Shown here in pieces: positions 54,326 to 64,000 of a stretch of DNA of 64,000 nucleotides. The first letter of the stretch is position 1. Every line of letters starts with the position of its first letter. A program made the position numbers and the translations under genes. Below the pieces are notes generated by a model. It was not told the origin of the DNA, did no database searches, and saw nothing but the letters and a program-made list of their open reading frames with translations. This DNA is from Notolepis coatsorum (Eukaryota > Chordata > Actinopteri > Aulopiformes > Paralepididae): positions 95,359,315 to 95,423,314 of the forward strand of contig OZ020598.1 of assembly GCA_963971535.1 (NCBI GenBank), given 5' to 3'.

Positions 54326-55898
54326 GTGAGGATACAAAAAATGACATTTCTTCAGTGTTTGCAGGAATACTACAGCAATTTGGTAATAACTGTACAGTGT
54401 TCGACACCAACATTAGAATCCCCCAAGTCTTAGCTTTCTTCAGGTACCACGTTTATGCAAGTAGCTCTTATAAATCTGGATATATAAGCATTTTAATGTA
54501 AGCATGCTGTTTTAGGCGAATTTTCAAAAAATAAATGGTGGGGCTTAATGAGTTAAGTGTGACTACACAAGGTACAAACCTGAATTAAATGTGCTTTTGT
54601 AAGTTTTCTTACATACATCAACAAGGACGTAGTTACACCGGAGATTCAAGAATCCATACTTGGCGCAGAACACCTTGGACAGGCACAACTGAACATGTTT
54701 GTGGACAAACGTTTGTGTGAACCTCCAGATAGTGACCAGCACCTGAACCTGAAATCACCCATTCGAAAGAACAAAGCCAAGACATTTGCCTCTTTGTATG
54801 AAGTTGTGCAACTTTCCAAGAACAAGCAAAACACCATCAAAGTGGACAGGCAGATTCTACAAAGGCTCATCACAGCTTACAGAGTAGGTCGTAAGGTAGA
54901 CCTTGACAATATCCTCCAGCATGAGCTCATGCCCATCCCACCATCTCTGGCCACAACTAACGGGAGTCTACATTCCACCAACAAGTCTGTGTTAGCAAAT
55001 ATACTGACGAAACAAGTTAAAACCCCTGCAGATCTTACCCTTCAGGGACCCAGCTGCCTGGTCATTGATGGCCAAGCTCTGGTAATGGCACTCGGAAAGC
55101 CACCTGACACTACAACATTTGGTGACTATGCCAACAAGTTCACTGACACTGTGTTGAAGATGGGAGCAAAATACCAGAGGGTAGATGTCGTCTTTGACAG
55201 ATACCATGACCAATCCATCAAAACAGGCACAAGGGTGAAACGTAAACAGCGCCACAGACCAGTACGTTGTGAAATCAAAAACAAGTCTGTTCCACTTCCT
55301 GCCGATTGGTCGATCTTCATGGCCCTTGAAGACAACAAATCAGATATCGCTCAACTACTCTCAAACCACCTGATAGAACACAGCCCGGATGATGAACCTG
55401 TAGTTGTAGTATCAGAGAGGTTTGCTGAAGCGACAAGTGTCAGGTCAACAGATCCAGATCTTGAAGTCTCCTCTCTGAGTGCTGACCATGAGGAAGCTGA
55501 TACACGTCTGATTTTCTCATCCAGGCTCCAGTGGAAACAATCGTCGTGTCAGTGCGTGACACAGATGTGCTGCTACTACTCTTGGCTCACTATGACAGAA
55601 TCCGATGTATGCATCTCTACATCTTTACATCCACCTGCAAGACTGTATACTCTAGACTGTTTGTCGTTAACAGAATTGTGGACATAATGCCTATAACAGA
55701 GAGAAAAAAAGGAATGAAGGAACAGAATAAATCACTGTAAGGACAATTGTATCATGTGTTCGAATATACTTGTACTGGCTATAATCTTTTAATTATCTTC
55801 TACTCTATTCTATTCAGGAAGAGTCACATGGCATGTATCGAAGCATGCAACTGTAAGAAAGTCAACACCTGCCGGAACACTGAGGAAGAGTGTGAATA
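54326..55898 (+). CDS. EADTRL-family nuclease-like protein of the long-TIR element
   Basis: Visible exons are about 54326-54443 (EDTKNDISSVFAGILQQFGN), about 54626-55740 (DVVTPEIQESILGAEHLGQA to the C-terminal core) and 55818-55898 (CNCKKVNTCRNTEEECE). The main exon has SCLVIDGQALVMALGKPPDT, TFGDYANKFTDTVLK, YQRVDVVFDRYHDQSIKTGT, ALEDNKSDIAQLLS and SADHEEADTRLIF, an order I know from large uncharacterised proteins in corals, echinoderms and fish; it suggests a PIN/FLAP-like nuclease fold. One frameshift near 55520 separates it from VSVRDTDVLLLLLAHYD. N-terminal parts of the family are not seen. Role in transposition is inferred from the flanking inverted repeats. Confidence 0.65.
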
Positions 55899-55934
55899 AG
55901 CTGTCACTGTAAGGATTACTGTAACAAGTATTCA

Positions 55935-58815
55935 AACGTATAGAGGAAGATTCCGGTAAAAAGCGGGGAGATGGAATAGCTTTCATGTTGAACAACAATT
56001 GGTGTGATCCAGGCAACGTGAAGGAGCTTTCAAACCACTGCTCCCCAAACCTGGAGTATATATCCATCAAGTGCCGGCCATTCTTTCTCCCGAGAGAATT
56101 AACGTTGGTCATTCTGATCGGAGTGTATATTCCATCACAAGCAAACACAGGCGACGCGCTCTCCAAGCTCCACGACGAGGTAAACAAGCTCCAAGCAGCT
56201 AACGTTGATGCTGTTATTGTGGTTGTGGGTGATTTCAATAGCGCTAATCTGAGAAAAGTGCTGCCAAAATTCTACCAGCATGTAACTTGTTCTACCAGAG
56301 GCGGGAATATTTTAGACCATTGCTACTCGCAATTTAAGAGCTGTTACAAATCACATGGTGCCAGTCCTTTCGGCAAGTCAGATCACGACGCAATCTTTCT
56401 TGTACCGCAGTATAAATAAAGTCTCAAGCGCATTCCTGTAGTATCGCAAGAGGTGAAGCGCTGGACGGTGGCGTCAGAGGAGACGCTCCAAGCTGCACTA
56501 GAATGTACAGACTGGGGGGTGTTCCGCAATAACACAGATAATATTAATGACTACACGGAAACAGTGCTGAACTTTGTTTGTACTTTGGTAGAAGAAACAA
56601 TCACCTCTACCACAATTAAAGTTTACCCAAACCAAAAGCCCTGGGTAGACAAATCCGTCCGCGAAGCTCTGAAGGCGCGCACCTCAGCATACAACGCCAG
56701 GCTTGTGACAGGCAACATGAATGACCACAATGTGGTGAGATACAATGTTAGGAGGACAGTAATAGAAGCAAAAAGGCGTTACAGGGATTCAATTGAACTT
56801 CAATATGAACAGGCTGACTCTAGAGCTATGTGGCAGGGCCTCAAAACGATGACAGATTACAAAGGCACCTCCCTCAAACTGAACAGTGACATCCAACTGG
56901 CAAATGATCTCAATACCTTCTATGCAAGGTTTGAGGCTGGGAATAACAGCACCAGCCTACAAACCACTGCAATGGAGGAGGGGGGGGCACTGCTGATGGA
57001 GACTCAGTGTTCAGGGTAACAGAACATGAGGTGAGGAGGACGTTTAAGAAAGTGAATATCAGGAAGGCAGCAGGACCGGACGGTATCCCCGGCCGCGTCC
57101 TAAAAGTCTGTGCCGACCAACTGGCCCCGGTATTCACTGACATATTTAATCTGTCCTTAGAACAGGCTGTCATCCCCACCTGTCTGAAGAAGTCCACCAT
57201 TATCCCTGTACCCAAAAAATCCAAGCCAGCTTGCCTCAACGACTACCGCCCTGTAGCTCTCACCTCCATAGCCATGAAGTGCTTTGAGAAGCTAGTGAAG
57301 GGCTACATCTGTTCCTCCCTCCCCATCAACCTGGACCCCCTGCAATTTGCATACCGCCCCAACAGGTCCACGGAGGACGCCATAGCCCATGTGCTGCACA
57401 CAGCAGCATCACACCTGGACAAGAGGCAGGGGAACTATGTGAGAATGCTATTCATCGACTCCAGCTCAGCATTCAATACCATAGTCCCCTCCAAACTCAT
57501 AGCCAAGCTCAGGGACCTGGGCTTGAACTATGATCTCTGCCAGTGGGTCTTGGACTTCCTGATGGGCAGACCCCAGGTGGTGAGAGCAGGCAACTGCACC
57601 TCCTCATCCATCACTCTCAACATAGGGGACCCCCAGGGCTGTGTCCCGAGTCCCCTCCTCCACTCCCTGTACACACATGACTGTGTGGCACAGCGGAACA
57701 ACAACACAATCATCAAATTGGCTGACAACACAGTAGTGGTGGGCCTGATCTCTGCAAACAACGAGAGGGCCTACCTGGAAGAGGTCAAGGTCCTGGCGGG
57801 ATGGTGCCAGGAGAACAGCCTCTCCCTGAACGTCAGCAAAACAAAGGAGATGATTGTGGACTTTAGGAGGTCGGGGTTAGGGACTACAGCCCCCTCAGCA
57901 TCGACGGGGCACCGGTTGAGAGAGTGAACAGTTTTAAGTACCTCGGAGTCCACATATCCGAGGACTTGACATGGACCACACACATTGACAGTGTTCTCAA
58001 GAAGGCACGACAACGCCTCTACTTCCTTAGGCGCTTAAGGAAGTTCAACGTGAGTCAGAAGATCCTCGAACTTCTACTCATGCACAATAGAGAGCATCCT
58101 GACTGGCAATATCACCTCCTGGTTTGGGAATAGCACTGCACAAGACCGCAGCAGACTACAGAGAGTGGCCCGTTCAGCCGAACGCACAATTGAAGGTGGG
58201 CTTCCCACTCTCCAAGACATTTACAACAAGCGGTGCATGGGCAAGGCTAAGAGAATAATCAAAGACTCCAGCCACTCAAACAACTGCCTCTTTGAACTGC
58301 TGCGGTCAGGCAAGCGATACCGGAGTCTCATGGCAAGCACAGAGAGACTCAGAAGGAGCTTCTATCCCCAGGCCATGAGGATGCTCAATGAATGAACAAT
58401 GAACAATAAGCAAACCATCAACACACCCACAGCGCACATACACTCACTTAAATAAAAAACACACTGTATCACCCACTTTACCACTTTAGACACACTTTAC
58501 ACTTTATATTTATATTATTGGTAAGGAAATTGCACATCATTCTCATTCCTTCCTCACCACTACAAGGTGGCACCACAAGCTAAGCTATACCTCACCATTT
58601 TTGTACCAGCTGTACATACTGTATATATAGATACACTGAACAATTTTGTTGTTTACACTTGTTTACGTACTTGACTTCTTGACTTTCTATTTTATACTTA
58701 TTTTATACTATCTTGTTATTATCTAGCACACTCTCAGGAGCAACACAGAAAGAAACATTTCATGCAAAGTATTCTGTATTCTGTATGACATGACAACTAA
58801 TAAAGAAACTTGAAC
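55935..58815 (+). mobile_element. Rex1-like LINE, truncated in the endonuclease, inside the long-TIR element
   Basis: The APE endonuclease remainder (LVILIGVYIPSQANTGDALS, VVVGDFNSANLR, GKSDHDAIFLVP) ends at 56419; the linker frame is 56453-57019; the RT frame is 57007-57927 ([79 protein letters not shown]). The catalytic box reads [14 protein letters not shown] in place of ADD. The C-terminal part (KYLGVHISEDLTWTTH to FYPQAMRMLNE) ends at 58395. Several frame changes. Tail: ACTAATAAAGAAACTTGAAC. Confidence 0.87.
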
Positions 58816-59527
58816 ATTCACTTATATTGATATGGTAAAATAATCTTTTTATTTTATTATATTATAATCCATTTTATTCTATTCAGGAAAAGTGGCATTG
58901 GATGAATCATGCAACTGCAAGACACCTGCGACACCTGCCTGAATACGATTGATGACTGACAATAAATTACTGTACCTAAGCTACTGTACGCATATTAAGG
59001 ACTATCTAATTTGCATAAATGGCATGTTGATTAAAAAATTCAAGAGAAAAGAGTTTGTTGAATAAATCCATGGCCTGGGATCATCCTGCTTTTCTTTCTT
59101 ATTTGGTTGATGAGTTATGCATCAATAACGACCACCGTTTCTGCTATAAATATGAGTTTCAAGCAACATTTTCACAACTGATCTAAAATCAGGATATGAT
59201 TTTAAATTCCTCATGTATGCAAACATATAAAAACACATTTCATTCATGTTTCTACCTCGTTTAGTCAAAAAGATATGATGCACTTAAATAGATTTCAGCC
59301 TGGCGCTGGCGGCCATGTTGGATTTCACAATTTTGAGGCCTTATCTGACATTTTTGAGCTTGGTATACAGCAGATTTGGATTCAGCACCCCTTAATACCC
59401 CTAGAAATGTTGTGTACCAAAAATAAACACGAAATGCCTTCAGGGTTATGATTTTCTGAAAATTGACCCCGTCTAAGTGAGAGAGAGAAGCAATGGCGGT
59501 CTGGCCATCGGGATTAATCCTGATGAG

Positions 59528-60089
59528 CAGTGGAAGAAGTACACTATTCCTTTACTTAAGTAAAAGTAGAAATAATCAGTTATATGAGTACTCTGGTAAA
59601 AGTAAAAGTCCCCCATTCAAATTCTACTTAAGTAAAAGTAAAGAAGTATTTGCTATTGAATGTACTTAAGTATCTAAAGTAAAAGTAAACATTCTACATG
59701 ACGTTTGTGTATCCATGGACCTCTATAGGTTGTGTTAAAGGGGTATGTGGTCCAGGTATGCTATGTTAAAGAGGTATGTGGCCCAGCTATACTGCTCTGA
59801 TTACGTCATCTTGTAAGTTGACAGGCTTCAAATGTGAAAGTATATAGGCTAATCTTCAATCTTCATAAATGTTGTATATGTTTTCTATGCTAAATCCTTT
59901 TCTTCAAAGTAACTAGTAACTGATGGGTTCAGATAAATGTAGTGGAGTAAAAAAGTACAATATTTCCCTTGAAATGTAGTGGAGTAAAAGTATAAAGTTA
60001 ATTCAAATGAAAATACTCACATAAAGTAGCAAGGAATTATACTAAAGTACAGTACTTGAGTACAAATACTTAGTTACTTTCCACCCCTG
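59528..60089. mobile_element. hAT MITE, 562 bp
   Basis: The termini CAGTGGAAGAAGTACACTAT and, reverse-complemented, CAGGGGTGGAAAGTAACTAA, with exact 8-bp duplication CTGATGAG (59520-59527, 60090-60097). The interior is rich in TTACTTAAGTAAAAGTA words typical of a widespread Tol2/hAT-type fish MITE. Confidence 0.93.
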
Positions 60090-60344
60090 CTGATGAGTAA
60101 CAATTGGTGAGGAGTCCAGACGGGCCAGGTTGACACAAACGCAAGAGCAAGAGTGTTGCCTCATCGGGCCACTTTGATATATTTTTTTCACAATTAATTA
60201 ATACAGTTATGTTATAATAAAATATAATTAGGATAATAATAAGGTTTTATATTCATGTATCACCTTATATTTGAATAATTTTTTTAATGTATGTATCAAA
60301 CTACACATTTAAACTTTTTTTTTAAATTTAAAAAATATTTTTCC

Positions 60345-60787
60345 ACCTTCTTTTTCCGTTTTTTCTCCCATCCCAATGTTAGTCGTTATGCCAATTCCCA
60401 ATCCCCTTCCTGGTCGTTGCGCACTCTACCCCCTACCATCGGTCCGGGAGGGCGGAGACTATCACATGCTTCCTCCGACACATGTGTACCCAGCCCACCG
60501 CTTCTTTTTCACCTGGCAGCGTGGACTCTCACTGGGAGAGTGTAACGTGTGGAAGGTCACACTACCTCTCCTAGATCCTTCCCTCGCTGTGCAGGCGCCC
60601 CGACCGAACTGTAGGAGTCGCTGTTTACAACGACCAGGACCCACCCTCGCCGGGTTTCCCACCCGCTAACACTGCCAATTGTGTTAGTATGGACGGTCGG
60701 CCAACCCGGAAGCGCCACAGCTGGATTCGATCCCACTGTCTCTGTGGTGGTAGACAGACGCTTAGTCCGCTGCGCTACCCGGCCGCC
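60345..60787 (-). mobile_element. tRNA-derived SINE, copy 3, antisense
   Basis: Reverse complement of the 26771 and 46518 family: tail CATCCCAATGTTAGTCGTTA at the left, then ACTGTAGGAGTCGCTGTTTA, ACTGCCAATTGTGTTAGTA, the B box region GGATTCGATCCCAC and the head GCGCTACCCGGCCGCC at 60787. It lets the full-length body of copy 2 be recognised across its hAT insertion. Confidence 0.88.
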
Positions 60788-60789
60788 TA

Positions 60790-61527
60790 CATTTTTACTT
60801 CTTTGTCACAGTTATTCCTGTATTACTTTAACAGATATACATCGACTTTTTATATTTATCCTTGCCTTTGCGATATTGAAGACACAAGTTCCCCTAAGTT
60901 TATACCGGCTCTCTCTAGTTTGGAACAACTCCTGAATGCAACTTGGAAGTGAGTGGTTATGTGATTTGTACATTTTTAAGTGGGCTAGTCTCCAATTTAG
61001 ATTTTCCGCAAATGTTTTTTTAAACAGGTATTTCAAAAGATGTTGTCCAATACATTTGAATCCATTAAAACAACCAATGACCTCTGAAAACCAGACATCC
61101 CCTCCGTTTCCTCTCCCCTGGTGCTCTGCACCTGCACTGACACACTGTGTCAGTGGAAAGCTAATGTGAAGCTAAAATGGCAAAAAGGAATTATAAAGAA
61201 TAAGAACAAGAGTAGGACATTCAAAGATGATTGCATTTGTCTGCTTTGTGAAAACAACCGATGTCCAGTCACATCATGTCCTGATGGAGGCCAAATAACT
61301 GAACATAATTGTTGATTGTTGTCATACAATAAGAGAACAAGCTCTGTAATAAATGTTTCTGTACAATAAAAAAAAACTCTGTACAATTATTACCTGATTG
61401 AATGATTATTTTGTAATTTAATGAGTTTCTGTTGATTGTTTTATTGTTATTGATAATTTGATGGTGTTTGCTTATTATGTTAATGCTTTAGGTACTTTGA
61501 TATTTCATGCCAATAAAGCTTATATTT
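60790..61527. other. Unassigned stretch
   Basis: A short plus frame ending at 61315 (CICLLCENNRCPVTSCPDGG) has a Cys pattern but no family I can name. No splice context is convincing. The rest is AT-rich. Confidence 0.25.
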
Positions 61528-62560
61528 GAATTTGTATTTGAGAGACAGAGGTATAGATAGAGGGTATGGGAGAGCTGGATGAGATAGAGACGGAGGTAGA
61601 GAGAGGGTATGGGAGAGCTGGATGAGAGAGAGATGGAGGTAGAGAGAGATAGGAGAGAGCTGGATGAGAGAGATGGAGGTAGAGAGAGAGGGTATGGGGG
61701 AGCTGGATGAGAGAGATGGAGGTAGAGAGAGAGGGTATGGAAGAGCTGGATGAGAGAGGGATGGAGGTAGATAGAGAGGGTATGGGAGAGCTGGATGAGA
61801 GAGAGAGATGGAGGTAGAGAGAGAGGGTATGGGAGAGCTGGATGAGAGAGAGTTGGAGGTAGATAGAGAGGGTATGGGAGAGATGGAGGTAGAGAGAGAG
61901 GGTATGGGAGAGCTGGATGAGAGAGAGATGGAGGTAGAGAGAGAGGGTATGGGAGAGATGGAGGTAGAGAGAGAGGGTATGGGAGAGCTGGATGAGAGAG
62001 AGAGATGGAGGTAGAGAGAGAGGGTATGGGACAGCTGGATGAGAGAGAGGGATGGAGGTAGAGAGAGAGGGAGGTGGGAGAGCTGAATGAGAGAGAGGGA
62101 GGTATAGAGAGAGAGGGTATGGGAGAGCTGGATGAGAGAGAGGGATGAAGGTAGAGAGAGAGGGAGGTATGGGAGAGCAGGATGAGAGAGAGTGATGGAG
62201 GTAGAGAGAGAGGGAGGTGGGAGAGCTGGATGAGAGAGAGGGAGGTATAGAGAGAGAGGGTATGGGAGAGCTGGATGAGAGAGAGGGATGAAGGTAGAGA
62301 GAGAGGGAGGTATGGGAGAGCAGGATGAGAGAGAGTGATGGAGGTAGAGAGAGAGGGAGGTGGGAGAGCTGGATGAGAGAGAGGGAGGTATAGAGAGAGA
62401 AGGTATGGGGGAGCTGGATGAGAGAGACAGAGGTAGAGAGAGAGGTTATGGGAGAGCTGGATGAGAGAGAGGGATGAAGGTAGAGAGAGAGGGATGTATG
62501 GGAGAGCTGGATGATAGAGAGAGACGGCGGTAGAGAGGGAGAGCTGGATGATAGAGAGAG
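61528..62560. repeat. GA-rich minisatellite, about 40-bp unit, roughly 25 copies
   Basis: Units combine GAGAGAGAGGGTATGGGAGA, GCTGGATGAGAGAGAGATGG and AGGTAGAGAGAG, with higher-order variants (AGGGATGAAGGTAGAG, GAGAGCAGGATGAGAG). One strand is almost pure purine. The 383-codon minus-strand frame across it is a repeat artefact. Confidence 0.95.
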
Positions 62561-62699
62561 ACGGTAGTAGGGAGGTATGTTTTTGATGGATGCTTCGGTG
62601 GGCATGAGCGGGCCTAATTGGAGAGACGTATAATGGCGACTATTTACTCTGTAGTCTGTTACATCTGACACACTGGGAACGTGAGAGAGAGAGAGAGAG

Positions 62700-64000
62700 T
62701 ACTGTAGATTATATGATCACAGACCTTGACCCTTCCTCCCTCAGCTCATTCACTGTGAAACCACTAACCCCTCTGTCTGATCACAGCCAAATTACCCTGT
62801 TTATTAAAAGATCAGACACAACAATGGCACAAACACAAAACAGTAAGCTGTACAACATCAGAAATTCATACAGATGGGACCAAAACAGTGCAGAACAATA
62901 CCAGAAAGCAACTCATACCCCAATAATCCAAACACTTTTGGATAACTTTCTGGACTCCACATACTCTCACAGTAAAGAAAGCCTCAACCTAGCAGTAAAC
63001 AATATTAACAATACAGACAAACAGCAAAGGAGGCACAACTGAAATGTACTACAAACAAACCAAAAACTGCAACAAAAAACAGCTGGTTTGTAACAGATTG
63101 TAAAATCATTAGGAAAATAATTTGAATGCTATCAAATCAAAAACACAGAGACCCCAATAATGCTGATGTACGCTTTCTCTACTGTGAGACCATAAAACTC
63201 TACAAACGTACACTCAGAACCAAAAAACAACAATATGACAAACAGCAACTGACACTAATTGAGGAGGCAATCAATACAAACAACTTTTGGCAACATTGGA
63301 AACACATAAACAAACCACAAAAACAGGAATTGGCTATACAGAACAGTGATATATGGACAACCCATTTTAAAACACTATACAGTACCACACTGTTCAAATT
63401 GATGGAAACACAGAACAATCTCAAATTCTTGATAGATTGACTAAATTGGAGCTTGCCATAAAAGACAATCAAAACCCATTAGACTCCCCAATTATTGAGC
63501 AGGAACTGCTTAAGAAACTACAAACTCTTAAATCTAAAAAAATGTGTGGACCTGATGGCATCTTGAATGAGATGATGAAAAATATGAACAAGAAATTCCA
63601 ATTGGCTATATTAAAACTATTCAATTTGGTCCTGAGTGTAGGATATTTTCCTGACATCTGGAATCACGGACTCATAACCCCAATCTATAAAAGCGGAGAC
63701 AAATTTGACCCTAATAACTACAGAGGCATCTGTGTGAACAGTAATCTGGGGAAGGTTTTCTGTAGTATTATGAATACCAGACTTTTAAACTTCCTTACCA
63801 AGCACAATGTCTTGAGTAAAAGCCAAATTGGATTTATACCAAAACACCGCACAACCGATCATATTTACACCCTACATACCCTAATTGATAAACATATAAA
63901 CCAAAATAAAACCAAAATATATGCCTGTTTTATTGACTTCCAAAAGGCTTTTGATTCTATTTGGCATACAGGACTGTTCTATAAAATTATAGAGAGTGGT
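62700..64000 (+). mobile_element. I/Nimb-type LINE, running off the window
   Basis: The end of the endonuclease (TPLSDHSQITLFIKRSD), a linker (NNADVRFLYCETIKLYKRTL, NTNNFWQHWKHINKPQKQEL) and RT boxes (KKMCGPDGILNEMM, GDKFDPNNYRGICVNSNLGK, SQIGFIPKHRTTDHIYTLHT, ACFIDFQKAFDSIWHTGLFY). There are frame changes near 63040 and 63440 with stops. 5'-truncated just after the minisatellite. Confidence 0.85.

Larger units (their letters stand above)
53973..59476. mobile_element. DNA element with about 190-bp terminal inverted repeats
   Basis: The left arm 53973-54163 and right arm 59290-59476 are reverse complements: TTAGAC at the tip, TTTCAGAAAAT, GAAGGCATTTCGTGTTTATT, ACACAACATTTCTAGGGGTA, TTAAGGGGTGCTGAATCCAA and AAATCCAACATGGCCGCCAG. 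Between them is a spliced gene for a nuclease-like EADTRL-family protein and a LINE. The target duplication cannot be read in the GA-rich flanks. Class not assigned. Confidence 0.8.

Noticed and set aside
61520-62671. 383-codon minus-strand open frame
   Set aside because: It lies wholly in the GA-rich minisatellite; Ser/Leu/Tyr repeats come from the repeat itself.

Overview
The window is vertebrate, most likely teleost fish, nuclear DNA. This rests on the mix of elements: a Penelope-like element, L2-, Rex1-, Tx1- and I/Nimb-type LINEs, tRNA-derived fish SINEs, PIF/Harbinger, hAT and piggyBac-like DNA transposons, next to remains of a PRDM9-like gene and a PYD/CARD inflammasome-type gene. Introns have GT-AG borders. 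No host gene in the window looks both complete and intact; most of the 64 kb is nested mobile DNA.

Layout. 1-4.2 kb: Penelope-like element whose 5' part (reverse transcriptase) is inverted against its 3' part (GIY-YIG endonuclease), with a MITE in its 3' region. 4.7-7.0 kb: multi-exon ZBED/hAT transposase gene lacking its BED end. 7.65-11.78 kb: complete two-gene PIF/Harbinger transposon with a CAG target duplication; its transposase splices into an unbroken 376-residue frame. 12.4-13.8 kb: piggyBac-like pieces. 13.84-14.74 kb: kelch-repeat (KLHL-type) gene fragment. 14.74-20.24 kb: PRDM9-like gene remnant in which the SSXRD-PR/SET coding block is repeated five times in tandem (about 687 bp each), the fourth unit split by a LINE. 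20.5-22.4 kb: composite with a short LTR-element fossil. 23.2-25.5 kb: PYD-PYD-(AASG)n-CARD gene cut inside the CARD by an L2 LINE. 25.6-46.5 kb: a thicket of about a dozen TTAA-flanked piggyBac-like elements, several nested and carrying SINE, hAT and LINE insertions, plus a long foldback element. 46.5-53.2 kb: a SINE split by an hAT element that itself holds another hAT element, then a Tx1-type LINE deletion derivative carrying an antisense L2. 54.0-59.5 kb: element with roughly 190-bp terminal inverted repeats encoding a nuclease-like EADTRL-family protein, invaded by a Rex1-like LINE. 59.5-64 kb: hAT MITE, antisense SINE, a 1-kb GA-rich minisatellite and an I/Nimb-type LINE running off the end.

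The genes do not form an operon or pathway. Within the Harbinger element the Myb-like protein and the DDE transposase are the known two-component set. The most notable host signals are the PR/SET tandem array (PRDM9 is the meiotic hotspot histone methyltransferase) and the double-PYD plus CARD architecture. Family calls come from remembered motifs and visible termini; no database search was run.
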